A program made the translations under genes and the position numbers. Below the pieces are notes generated by a model. It searched no databases. It had not been told where the DNA came from and was given only the letters and a program-made list of their open reading frames with translations. Positions 23,589 through 31,879 of a stretch of DNA of 64,000 nt are shown piece after piece. The number at the start of each line of letters is the position of its first letter. The first letter of the stretch is position 1. Source of the DNA: AAA044-D11 sp965268275 (lineage in GTDB: Bacteria; Actinomycetota; Actinomycetes; Nanopelagicales; Nanopelagicaceae); NCBI GenBank assembly GCA_965268275.1, contig OZ254168.1, forward strand, positions 1,332,092 to 1,396,091, read 5' to 3'.

Positions 23589-25301
23589 TTAATCCTTCTT
23601 GGTTTCGCTAATGATTTGCGCACCAAGTTCGCGCATCAAAAGTTCTTGGCCGGACATTTGATCTGCATCAGATGGATCTTCGGCTGCGCGCGATGATGGT
23701 GAAGAAGTATTCGCGCTTGCATCGACTACACATTCAATTTTTAAATCTAGACCAGTCACATCAACAAAGGCGGCACGTAAGATTTCATCGCTACCGGAAC
23801 GGGTAAACGAATCACGTGCTCCAGCATTAACAATTCCGATTGTGATTGCTTTCTCGTCCACCGATAAAACATGTGCGCTGGAACTTAGAAGCGACCAAGT
23901 CAGTCGACGACGCTTCTTAACGTTCTCAATTACTTCTGGCCAGAATCTGCGAAGTGCCGCAGCATCTATTGGTCCAGTTGGTTTATTTGCATTTGGAACC
24001 GGAGCAGCTGCGCGAATCGGAGCCTTAACTTCCTCTTTTGTTTCCTTTACTTCTTTTACTTCCTCTTTAATAACTTCTTTCACGGTTTCTTTTGCTGGCG
24101 CGGCTTTTGGTGTTTCAATTTTCGCAGCAACAGGTTGTGGCGCAGAAATATTCTCGCGAAGTTCTAGGCGTTCGATTCTTGAAATTAAACCAACATCGTC
24201 GCTGCCCGGCAGAAGTATGCGACCGCAAATAAGTTCAAGCATCAATCGTGGGGCAGTAGCACCGCGCATTTGGGTCAATCCAGCCGCAACAATATCCGCG
24301 CTACGAATCAAATTAGCAGTGCCAATAATCGATGCCTGCGTGCGCATCCGCTGTAATTGGTCTTCCGGAATTTCGCGAAGTATCTGTGATGCGCTCTCTT
24401 CAACTGCGCCAACAATAATTAAATCACGAAGTCGTTCTAAGAAATCTTGGGTAAAGCGACGGGGATCATGCCCAGATTCGATAACACGATCAATAGCTTT
24501 AAATAGTGTTGCACCGTCTCTGGCTGCCATTGCATCGATTGCTTCATCGAGCAACGCACCATCGGTGTATCCAAGTAATTGAATTGCAATTTCATATGTA
24601 ACGCCGGCCTTGCCAGCACCTGCAAGAAGTTGTCCAAGAACAGATAACGCATCTCGAACTGAACCACCAGAGGCCCGAACCACAAGTGGAATAACGCCTT
24701 TAGCTACTTTGATTCCTTCGGATTCACAAACCTTTTCAAGATGTGTAGCGAGAATTCCGGGTGGGACTAAACGAAATGGATAGTGGTGAGTTCGAGATCT
24801 AATTGTTGAAATTAACTTCTCTGGTTCAGTTGTTGCAAAGATAAATAAAACATGTGGTGGTGGCTCTTCTACAACTTTTAGCAACGCATTTGCAGCGCCC
24901 GGTCCAAGTTGGTGAGCCTCATCAATAATATAAATCTTGTATCGAGAACTTACTGGCGCAAAGAAGGCTTTATCGCGCAGATCGCGAGCATCATCGACTA
25001 AACCATGTGTTGCAGCATCTAATTCAATTACATCGATCGAACCTGGGCCGTTAGCAACTAAATCTTTACATGATTGGCATTGGCCACATGGATTTGGTGT
25101 TGGACCTTTTTCGCAATTAAGTGAGCGCGCCATAATGCGAGCGCTAGAAGTTTTTCCGCAACCACGTGGACCTGAAAATAAATATGCGTGATGAATTTTT
25201 CCGGATTCGAGTGCATTTGAAAGTGGTTCGGTTACATGTTCTTGACCGATAACTTCGCTAAAAGTTGAGGGGCGATATTTACGATACAAAGCTAGTGACA
25301 T
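23589..25301 (-). CDS. dnaX: DNA polymerase III subunit gamma/tau
   Basis: The clamp-loader ATPase, 570 residues. It has Walker A FSGPRGCGKTSSARIMARS, zinc-binding cysteines in CEKGPTPNPCGQCQSCKD, Walker B IYIIDEAHQLGPGAANALLK, sensor 1 IFATTEPEKLISTIRSR, then domain III. A Lys/Glu-rich low-complexity linker with VKEVIKEEVKEVKETKEEVK near residues 400-425 precedes the tau-like C-terminal domain. AGAGGAAG 5 nt upstream supports the ATG. No obvious slippery heptamer for a frameshifted gamma form was noticed. The SRP RNA gene is immediately upstream. Confidence 0.97.
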   Translation of the reverse strand: MSLALYRKYRPSTFSEVIGQEHVTEPLSNALESGKIHHAYLFSGPRGCGKTSSARIMARSLNCEKGPTPNPCGQCQSCKDLVANGPGSIDVIELDAATHGLVDDARDLRDKAFFAPVSSRYKIYIIDEAHQLGPGAANALLKVVEEPPPHVLFIFATTEPEKLISTIRSRTHHYPFRLVPPGILATHLEKVCESEGIKVAKGVIPLVVRASGGSVRDALSVLGQLLAGAGKAGVTYEIAIQLLGYTDGALLDEAIDAMAARDGATLFKAIDRVIESGHDPRRFTQDFLERLRDLIIVGAVEESASQILREIPEDQLQRMRTQASIIGTANLIRSADIVAAGLTQMRGATAPRLMLELICGRILLPGSDDVGLISRIERLELRENISAPQPVAAKIETPKAAPAKETVKEVIKEEVKEVKETKEEVKAPIRAAAPVPNANKPTGPIDAAALRRFWPEVIENVKKRRRLTWSLLSSSAHVLSVDEKAITIGIVNAGARDSFTRSGSDEILRAAFVDVTGLDLKIECVVDASANTSSPSSRAAEDPSDADQMSGQELLMRELGAQIISETKKD

Positions 25302-25344
25302 CGCGCTTCCTCTCTACTTTTCGTTTCCTAAATATAAATTTAAT

Positions 25345-25439
25345 GGGACCCTTCGCACACCCGCCAGAGCGGACTTACCCTTGCTGCCTTCCAGCCCTGG
25401 GGGAGTTCAGTACGGTAACGCCGCACGAAGGATCTGCGG
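25345..25439 (-). ncRNA. ffs: Small bacterial signal recognition particle RNA (4.5S type)
   Basis: On the minus strand the apical region contains CCCCCAGGGCTGGAAGGCAG and CAAGGGTAAGTCCGC, the nearly invariant Ffh-binding loop with GGAA tetraloop and asymmetric bulge. The outer stem pairs GATCCTTCGTGC near 25430 with GTGTGCGAAGGGTCC near 25350, giving the expected hairpin of about 95 nt. TACTAT (complement of 25446-25451) is a plausible -10 for a start near 25439. Position between tRNA-Ser and dnaX is the common actinobacterial arrangement. Ends are approximate. Confidence 0.92.
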
Positions 25440-25478
25440 GCAATCATAGTAATTAGAGCCGATAGGCTCATCCCCTCG

Positions 25479-25566
25479 GGAGGATTCGCATAGCGGCCGA
25501 GTGCGCACGCTTGGAAAGCGTGTATAGGGCAACCTATCGAGGGTTCAAATCCCTCATCCTCCGCCA
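25479..25566 (+). tRNA. tRNA-Ser (anticodon GGA)
   Basis: The class II tRNA starts GGAGGAT and ends ATCCTCC followed by discriminator G and an encoded CCA (25564-25566). The anticodon arm is CGCTTGGAAAGCG, with anticodon GGA in the loop, reading UCC/UCU. The long variable arm TATAGGGCAACCTAT and T-arm GAGGGTTCAAATCCCTC confirm a serine tRNA. It is divergent from ffs. Confidence 0.97.
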
Positions 25567-25640
25567 CGTTCTAACTTGCCTGAAACCAGTGCCAAAAAAC
25601 TTTTCACTCAACTTCGGGCATCCGCCAGCTTTCGTACCTC

Positions 25641-26477
25641 TTAAGAGGTAATTGTTGTTTGAAAGAATGTTGACCAAGGTCCGGCACCAACTGAATTTAT
25701 GGCTTTTACTCGAATGAAATAAAGTCCACCAACAACGGCGCCTGATAATTCGAAGGAGACAGAATCGTTGCTAGCAGATAGAACTAATGAGTTGGAAATT
25801 GCGGTTGAAGTTGTAGAGCCGACATACCATTCAATGTCATAGGCAGTAATTCGGAGAGCTTGTTGATCAAAGTTTGCATTATTAGCAGCGGTGGCAGTGA
25901 GTGTAACTCCGCCGGTTGGTTCATCAGCTGCGGTGAAAGTAATACTAGGCGCAGTTGTAGGCGCACTAAAATTAGATGCGGCTAAATCTTCGGTGTAAAG
26001 AGCGATCCAAGCATCACCTTCTTTAGCAATTTCGTCTGCAAGAACCTGAATTTTTGGCTGATCTGACTTAACTGCTTTCTTCTTTGCAAAAGACTTTTTA
26101 ACTTCACTCAAATATTTTGAATAAGCTGCGACATAGATTTTAAGTTGTGGATCAGATTTTGAATATGAAGGTCCTGCTGGGAGGGCCGATAGTTTAGAAA
26201 GTGCGGTAGAAATCTTGCTCATAGATGCATTGGCCTGCTTTAACCAACTTTTGTATTTTGCGCCAGTTCTTTTCGACATTCCTGCTGGCTCTGTAAGAAG
26301 TGCGCCATATTTTTCATCTGCTGGAATAAATTCCAAGTTATAAAATTTATTGATGCTATCGCTGTAAGTCGTATCCGCCGGGAGATTGTCAGCAATTGCA
26401 GATTGCGGTGCTGTAATGCCAAGGATTAGTGAAATTGAAAGTGCAGTGATTATGCCCTTATATTTTTGTATTGACAT
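25641..26477 (-). CDS. Exported protein with C-terminal fibronectin type III domain
   Basis: I do not recognise the full protein. It has a Sec signal (YKGIITALSISLILGITA, cleavage probably after SAIA), then a 150-residue helical Lys/Ser/Ala-rich part (KSWLKQANASMSKISTALSK, KKSFAKKKAVK). From about residue 165 there is an FN3-like beta domain (PSITFTAADEPTGGVTLTATA, GLYFIRVKAINSVGAGPWS). The start is the ATG at 26477, preceded by AGAGAGG; a longer frame begins at 26519. It is probably a secreted or surface adhesive protein. It stands alone, with no operon partner. Confidence 0.75.
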   Translation of the reverse strand: MSIQKYKGIITALSISLILGITAPQSAIADNLPADTTYSDSINKFYNLEFIPADEKYGALLTEPAGMSKRTGAKYKSWLKQANASMSKISTALSKLSALPAGPSYSKSDPQLKIYVAAYSKYLSEVKKSFAKKKAVKSDQPKIQVLADEIAKEGDAWIALYTEDLAASNFSAPTTAPSITFTAADEPTGGVTLTATAANNANFDQQALRITAYDIEWYVGSTTSTAISNSLVLSASNDSVSFELSGAVVGGLYFIRVKAINSVGAGPWSTFFQTTITS

Positions 26478-26554
26478 TTGCGAACGCCTCTCTGTGGGTT
26501 CACTGAAGGCTACATACAAATCAGCGATTTAATAAGAGATTTAAAGTGAATAAT

Positions 26555-27979
26555 TTAAATTTCTACGCCTATGTATTTGGTTTCAAGGAATTCGTAGATT
26601 CCGGCAAAGCCACCTTCGCGGCCAAGGCCGCTCTGCTTAACGCCACCGAATGGCGCTGCTGGATCCGAAATTACACCGCGATTAATTGCAACCATTCCAG
26701 ATTCGATTGCTTCAGCGGTTTTGATTGCGCGCTTTAAATCGCTGGAATAAACATAACTAATTAAGCCGTATTCAGTTGCGTTCGCTAATTCAATTGCTTC
26801 AACATCGCCTTCGAAAGTGACTATTGGCGCGACTGGGCCAAAGACTTCGTTGTTCAAAATTGGGTTAGCTTTATCAACAGTTACAACTGTTGCGGGATAG
26901 AAAGCACCAGCGCCTTCGGGGGTTGTGCCACCAAGAATCAATTTTCCGCCAGCTTTTACTGCTGCGATGACTAAATCTGCAATCTTGTTACGTTCTTTGA
27001 TTGAAACACTGGCACCAAGTTGTGCGCCATCTTCTAAACCAGGTGCAAGTTTAAGTGCGCCCATTGCTTTTGCGAACTTTGTTGTAAATTCTTCGGCAAC
27101 ACTTTTAGCAACAATGAAACGGTTTGCTGCTGTGCAGGCTGCGCCACCATTGCGCATCTTTGCGAGCATTGCGCCAGCCACTGCATCATCAATATTTGCA
27201 TCATCTAAAACAACGAATGGTGCGTTTCCGCCAAGTTCCATTGATGTCCGAAGAACGTTATCAGCAGACTCTTTAAGAAGTGTGCGACCGACTTCGGTTG
27301 AACCAGTGAAAGATAAATTGCGTACTCGTGGATCGTGCAGCATCTTTGAAATCATTGGTCCGGTCTTTGAAGGCAGAATGAAATTAACTACGCCTTTTGG
27401 AACTCCGGCACGTTCTAGAATTTCAACAATTGCGAGCGCAGTAAGTGGAGTCTCACTTGCTGGTTTTAAAATAACTGTGCAACCTGCGGCAAGCGCTGGA
27501 CCAATTTTTCGAGTCGCCATTGCTGCCGGGAAATTCCATGGTGTGATTAAAAGTGAGACACCGATTGGTTGGTGTGTGACGAGAATTCTTTTATCGCCCG
27601 ATGGTGCTTGGCGATAATCGCCAGGCGTGCGAACTGCTTCTTCGGCAAACCAACGGAAAAATTCTGCGGCATAAGTGATTTCACCTTTGGCATCAGAGAA
27701 AACTTTTCCGTTCTCCATTGAAACTATTTTTGCCAAGTGATCAGCTTCAGCAATCATTAATTCGTAAGCTTTTCTCAGGATTTCACTTCGAACCCGAGGT
27801 GCTGTTTTCGACCAAGTTTTGAAGGCGTTGTGCGCTGCGGTGACTGCGGCATCGCAATGGGCCTCGCCTGCGGTCGCAACTTCAGCGATTACATTTCCGG
27901 TGCTGGGATCGGTTACTGGCAGGGTGCCATCGCCTTTTACCCATGCGCCGTCAATATAAAGGTCAGTTTTTAATTGCAT
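26555..27979 (-). CDS. gabD: Succinate-semialdehyde dehydrogenase (NAD(P)-dependent ALDH)
   Basis: A 474-residue aldehyde dehydrogenase of the SSADH/GabD subgroup. ITPWNFPAAMATRKIGPALAAG is the coenzyme-binding stretch. The catalytic Glu is in MELGGNAPFVV and the catalytic Cys in NGGAACTAANRF. NRGVISDPAAPFGGVKQSG and GLGREGG near the C-terminus are typical of GabD. It would convert succinate semialdehyde to succinate. No gabT is adjacent. Exact substrate is inferred by similarity. Confidence 0.85.
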   Translation of the reverse strand: MQLKTDLYIDGAWVKGDGTLPVTDPSTGNVIAEVATAGEAHCDAAVTAAHNAFKTWSKTAPRVRSEILRKAYELMIAEADHLAKIVSMENGKVFSDAKGEITYAAEFFRWFAEEAVRTPGDYRQAPSGDKRILVTHQPIGVSLLITPWNFPAAMATRKIGPALAAGCTVILKPASETPLTALAIVEILERAGVPKGVVNFILPSKTGPMISKMLHDPRVRNLSFTGSTEVGRTLLKESADNVLRTSMELGGNAPFVVLDDANIDDAVAGAMLAKMRNGGAACTAANRFIVAKSVAEEFTTKFAKAMGALKLAPGLEDGAQLGASVSIKERNKIADLVIAAVKAGGKLILGGTTPEGAGAFYPATVVTVDKANPILNNEVFGPVAPIVTFEGDVEAIELANATEYGLISYVYSSDLKRAIKTAEAIESGMVAINRGVISDPAAPFGGVKQSGLGREGGFAGIYEFLETKYIGVEI

Positions 27980-28053
27980 GCGGCAAGCATACGCCCCGAA
28001 TGCGAAGTAAAATTAATTCCAGTGAACCGCAGTTTCCCCAATAATTAGGAAGA

Positions 28054-30396
28054 GTGGCTGTGCCAAAGTCTTGGACTGATGACGCCCCAGAACCGATGGT
28101 TCTACAGGAGCACGCGCATTTAGCGGATCCGGTTTCATACCGAATCAAGCGCCGGCTTTTAGGTAATCCACTAAACCGTCACACCCTTAGCCACCAAAGA
28201 TTAAAAAAGCGCTACGCGCTCGGAATTCTTTCATCTGACTGTATTTCTTCATCTGCTTACGGCACCGAGCAAATACTTATTGCACTGGTCCCAGCATTTG
28301 GTTTAGCAGCATTCGCAATGCTGATGCCGATGACCGGAATAGTTTTGCTAATTCTTTTAGTAGTAACACTCTCTTACCGAAATGTGATTTCGGTTTACAC
28401 CAAAATTGGTGGTGCCTACATTGTTTCGCGAGATAACTTTGGGCCGGTTGTTGCCCAAGTTGCTGCTGTTGCGTTGATGATGGATTACATCGTTACTCTT
28501 GCAATTCAATCAGCTGCAGGTGTTGCTGCAATTGCATCTACATTTCCTGAAGTTGGGCCATACAAGATTCATTTAACTCTAGCAATTATTGTCCTGCTTA
28601 CTTATGGAAATTTGCGTGGCGTAAAAGAAGCTGGAAAAGCATTTGCGCTTCCCACATATTTATTCGTTGGTTCGATGGCTGTTGTATTTGGAATCGGAAT
28701 TTATCGTCAATTTGCTGGCACTCTGCCAACTCTTGATGTAAATCAACCTGGCGCAGTTCCACTCGGTGAATCTCAAGGCCTATTAACGTTTGCTGCAATC
28801 TTTATCTTACTTCGCGCTTTTGCAAATGGTGGATCTTCGCTCACTGGTCTTGAAGCAATTTCTGATGGTGTTTCATTGTTCAAGTCGCCAGAGCAAGTGA
28901 ATGCGCGCAGAACTTTGGTAATTATGAGCACAATCTTGGGCTCTTTAGTTCTCGGAGTTTCTTGGTTCGCACACAAGATTCAGGCAATGCCGTATGAAAG
29001 TGAAACTCCTACGGTGATTTCACAAGTCGCTAAAACAATTTTAGGCGATGGCGCAGCTGGAAATGTTTTCTTTATTGTTGTTCAAGCCGCAACAATGCTT
29101 ATTCTATTTGCCGGCGCAAACACCACATATAGCGCTTTCCCAATGGTGGTCAACTTTGTTGCAACCGATGGCTATTTACCGAACTGGTTAACTAAACGTG
29201 GGCACAGATTAAATTTCTCTAATGGAATCTTGCTCTTAGCTGGATCAGCAATGCTTTTGATTTTGGTAACCGGGGCTTCGGTCGAGCATCTAGTTGCTTT
29301 CTACGCACTTGGTGTTTTTACAGCTTTTACATTGTCTGGTTTGGGAATGGCGAAATACAACTTTAAAAACCGCGATAAGTGGTGGCGCGGAAAGTTTATT
29401 GTTAATGGACTTTCGGGTGGAATTTCTTTTGTCGTAGTTATCATTTTTGCAGTCGTAAAATTTAATCAGGGTGCTTGGGTCGTTATTTTATTAACGCCTA
29501 TCTTAGTTATTACATTCCTTCGCTTACATAAGCAATACGCCAAAGAGCAGAATGTGTTAACTGTTACAACGCAAAGTTCTCGCGCAACATCAATTTCAAG
29601 ACACGACGTTTCAGTTCTTGTCGACAGTTTAGATTTAGCAACAATTGGTGCGATTAGATATGCCAGATCTTTAAATCCAAGAAACTTAAATGCGGTTCAC
29701 TTCGTGATTGATGATAAGCGCGCGGAAGTAATTAGTGCGGGTTGGGCAGCGAACGCGGCCGTAAGTGATGTTCCGCTGATTTTGATTGATTGCCCGGATC
29801 GCAGACTTCCTAATGCCGCAGTTGATTATGCAATCCGTTCGACTGCAAACCATGATGTCGAATTAACTTTATTATTGCCACGTCGCTCATATTCCCGTTT
29901 ATTGGGCCGAATCCTGCATGATCAAACTGCTGAAGCTATTGCAGCGCCAATCTCGCAATTAGAGCGCGTTGTAGCAACAATTATTCCTTTCGATGTAGAA
30001 CGCATCTTGGATGGTGGGCCTCGTCGCAATGCAGCGGTTGTTCCAAGCGCACCGGTGAAAGAGGTAAAGAAGGTCGCTGTAGCGAAAACATCGAGCGTAG
30101 AAACAGCACCGGTTGGTCATTACAACGAAAATATTCTGCCGATTTCAAATGCAACTTGGCGCAGACGAGCACATGTTCGTGGTCAAGTAACTGCAATCAG
30201 AACTGCACCTTCAGGTGGTGCACCAAAGGTTGAAGTAGAAATTTGGGATTCAACTGGTGGCATAACTCTGCAATTCTTGGGGCGTCGTGAAATCGCAGGA
30301 CTTGATGTTGGTTCAACACTTTGCGCCGAAGGTATGGTCGGCGAAACCGAGGGATCGCTTACGATCCTAAATCCATCTTACGAAATTGTTATTTAA
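28054..30396 (+). CDS. KimA-like APC-superfamily permease fused to a C-terminal OB-fold domain
   Basis: A 780-residue protein. Residues 1-480 form an APC permease of the KimA/Rv2690c type: about 12 membrane segments, SSDCISSSAYGTEQILIALVP, YTKIGGAYIVSRDNFG, GLEAISDGVSLFKSPE. A cytosolic part (about 500-640) follows, then a charged linker, then residues 690-780 (TWRRRAHVRGQVTAIR, GGITLQFLGRREIAGLDVG, TILNPSYEIVI) that resemble the OB-fold protein Rv2694c. In mycobacteria these are separate genes near the TrkA pair. It probably imports potassium or amino acids. Start is GTG at 28054 (or 28060). Confidence 0.85.
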   Translation: MAVPKSWTDDAPEPMVLQEHAHLADPVSYRIKRRLLGNPLNRHTLSHQRLKKRYALGILSSDCISSSAYGTEQILIALVPAFGLAAFAMLMPMTGIVLLILLVVTLSYRNVISVYTKIGGAYIVSRDNFGPVVAQVAAVALMMDYIVTLAIQSAAGVAAIASTFPEVGPYKIHLTLAIIVLLTYGNLRGVKEAGKAFALPTYLFVGSMAVVFGIGIYRQFAGTLPTLDVNQPGAVPLGESQGLLTFAAIFILLRAFANGGSSLTGLEAISDGVSLFKSPEQVNARRTLVIMSTILGSLVLGVSWFAHKIQAMPYESETPTVISQVAKTILGDGAAGNVFFIVVQAATMLILFAGANTTYSAFPMVVNFVATDGYLPNWLTKRGHRLNFSNGILLLAGSAMLLILVTGASVEHLVAFYALGVFTAFTLSGLGMAKYNFKNRDKWWRGKFIVNGLSGGISFVVVIIFAVVKFNQGAWVVILLTPILVITFLRLHKQYAKEQNVLTVTTQSSRATSISRHDVSVLVDSLDLATIGAIRYARSLNPRNLNAVHFVIDDKRAEVISAGWAANAAVSDVPLILIDCPDRRLPNAAVDYAIRSTANHDVELTLLLPRRSYSRLLGRILHDQTAEAIAAPISQLERVVATIIPFDVERILDGGPRRNAAVVPSAPVKEVKKVAVAKTSSVETAPVGHYNENILPISNATWRRRAHVRGQVTAIRTAPSGGAPKVEVEIWDSTGGITLQFLGRREIAGLDVGSTLCAEGMVGETEGSLTILNPSYEIVI

Positions 30397-31056
30397 TTAC
30401 TTTCTGACAAAGAGCAGGCGCGCAACAATTAATCCAATTGGTAATCCAATTAATTGGGCAATCATATAAATCCAAGCGGAATTAAAAGTTAGTCCCGCAA
30501 AGGTATCGCTCCAGATTCGGGCAAAAGTAACTGCTGGGTTTGCAAAGACAAATGATGAGGTTGCATAGAACGCTGTTGTAATCCAGGCTGGAACAATAAA
30601 GGGCGCAAGATTTGTTCGCTTCTGATCTGTCAGCAAATGAATAATCATAATTAATCCGGCAGTTGCAAATATTTCACTAAAGAATAAGTTGGTTCCGATA
30701 CGTTCGTTTTGAGATTGAAAAATAGCAGGCTTTTCGAAAATTACATTTGCAAAAACTGTGCCAGTAAATCCGCCGGCAAATTGGGCGAAGATATAAGCAA
30801 CGGCATGCTTTCCATCAATTCGATTCTTGAACAATTCTCCTAGCGTGACCACTGGATTAAAGTGAGCGCCGCTTATTGGACCAAGCAGTGTGATTATTAG
30901 GTAGAGCATTGAAACTATCGAAATCGCATTAATTGTTAATTGAACTCCAACATCTTGGCTCAGATTGGTGGCCATAATCCCTGAACCAATTACCGCTGCG
31001 AGCAGAAGCGCTGTGCCTAGGAATTCTGCGAATATTTTCTGTAGTTTCACAGGCAT
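30397..31056 (-). CDS. MIP-family channel (aquaporin-like)
   Basis: A 219-residue, six-helix major intrinsic protein. The two pore half-helices are SGAHFNPVVTLGELF (NPV variant of NPA) and FANPAVTFARIWSDTFAG (NPA, with the selectivity Arg). KIFAEFLGTALLLAAVIGSG is the first helix. I chose the ATG at 31056; a TTG at 31104 gives a longer, less convincing N-terminus. Substrate could be water, glycerol or a metalloid. Its stop directly abuts the stop of the permease on the other strand. Confidence 0.85.
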   Translation of the reverse strand: MPVKLQKIFAEFLGTALLLAAVIGSGIMATNLSQDVGVQLTINAISIVSMLYLIITLLGPISGAHFNPVVTLGELFKNRIDGKHAVAYIFAQFAGGFTGTVFANVIFEKPAIFQSQNERIGTNLFFSEIFATAGLIMIIHLLTDQKRTNLAPFIVPAWITTAFYATSSFVFANPAVTFARIWSDTFAGLTFNSAWIYMIAQLIGLPIGLIVARLLFVRK

Positions 31057-31135
31057 TAATTTAGTGGAAAGATATGTCCCACCTAGATTTAGCCACGTGA
31101 ACAATTAACGAACAAGCCAGAAAGGGGAAGCTGCA

Positions 31136-31879
31136 ATGTCATTGGCATTTAAAGTATTTGCGCTCTCTGATCTTGGTTTGCAACGTGAAGGTAATGAAGA
31201 TTCGGGATTGATCTCCTCTAAATTAGTCGCAGTTGCAGATGGCATGGGCGGACATGCTGGCGGTGAAGTTGCATCAACTATTGCAATCTCTGCGCTCAAT
31301 TCGAAACACATTAATGAAGATTCACTTTTAACCGTTACAAAAGAAATTGATATAACGATTGTTAGCCGTTCGAAGTCGCAACCAAATCTTGTCGGGATGG
31401 GAACTACTCTCACCGCCCTGCATATAAATAATGATTCTGTCCAACTCTTACATGTTGGAGATTCGCGGTGTTACGCATTTGCTGGTGGCAAATTAAATCA
31501 GCTAAGTCAGGACCACACCGTTATGCAGGAACTAATTGATCAGGGAAGAATTACTCCTGATGAAGCGATGAACCATCCGCAACGTTCTCTGTTAACCCAA
31601 GCGTTGATGGGTGATTCTGGAATAGAACCTGTAGTCCAGGTATATCCAATAAAACTAGGCGATCAATTTCTTCTCTGCAGTGATGGTTTGACTGCGGTGT
31701 TATCTGATTTTGAAATTTCAAAGATAATTAAGAAGTATTCGGGCCAAGAGCTAGTTGAAAATTTAGTAGCCGAAACAAAAGCTAAAGGCGCCCCTGATAA
31801 CGTAACTGTAATTTGGGCCGAAATAGTTTTGGAAGAAGATGCCAGCTCTACAGCTTTGATCGGGGCGGCTAATGCTTAA
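31136..31879 (+). CDS. PP2C-type Ser/Thr phosphatase (PstP-like, soluble)
   Basis: A 247-residue PPM phosphatase that would reverse PknB phosphorylation. Metal-binding motifs are REGNEDSG, VAVADGMGGHAGGEVAS, LLHVGDSRCYAF, FLLCSDGLTAVL and APDNVTVIWAE. Mycobacterial PstP is about twice as long, with a membrane helix and external domain; these are absent, so this form should be cytosolic. AAAGGGGAAG gives a good SD. The 3' end overlaps pknB by 8 bp. Confidence 0.92.
   Translation: MSLAFKVFALSDLGLQREGNEDSGLISSKLVAVADGMGGHAGGEVASTIAISALNSKHINEDSLLTVTKEIDITIVSRSKSQPNLVGMGTTLTALHINNDSVQLLHVGDSRCYAFAGGKLNQLSQDHTVMQELIDQGRITPDEAMNHPQRSLLTQALMGDSGIEPVVQVYPIKLGDQFLLCSDGLTAVLSDFEISKIIKKYSGQELVENLVAETKAKGAPDNVTVIWAEIVLEEDASSTALIGAANA

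Noticed and set aside
23842..24582. A 246-codon plus-strand frame opposite dnaX
   Set aside because: Shadow of the dnaX coding strand; low-complexity Ser/Phe/Thr composition with no family resemblance.
25340..25567. A minus-strand frame of 75 codons with MAEDEGFEPSIGC across the tRNA-Ser and SRP RNA genes
   Set aside because: It is the antisense of tRNA-Ser and part of ffs; such frames are a well-known annotation artefact.
25635..25650. Perfect palindrome TACCTCTTAAGAGGTA at the 3' end of the FN3 gene
   Set aside because: It has no loop or U-run for termination and includes the stop codon; probably chance or a weak end structure.
26925..27617. A 230-codon plus-strand frame opposite gabD
   Set aside because: It is antisense to a clearly recognisable dehydrogenase, has biased Ser/Ala/Pro composition and no SD.
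27980..28053. c-di-AMP (ydaO-type) riboswitch upstream of the KimA-like permease
   Set aside because: The 74-bp divergent gap is too short for that riboswitch and shows none of its conserved helices.
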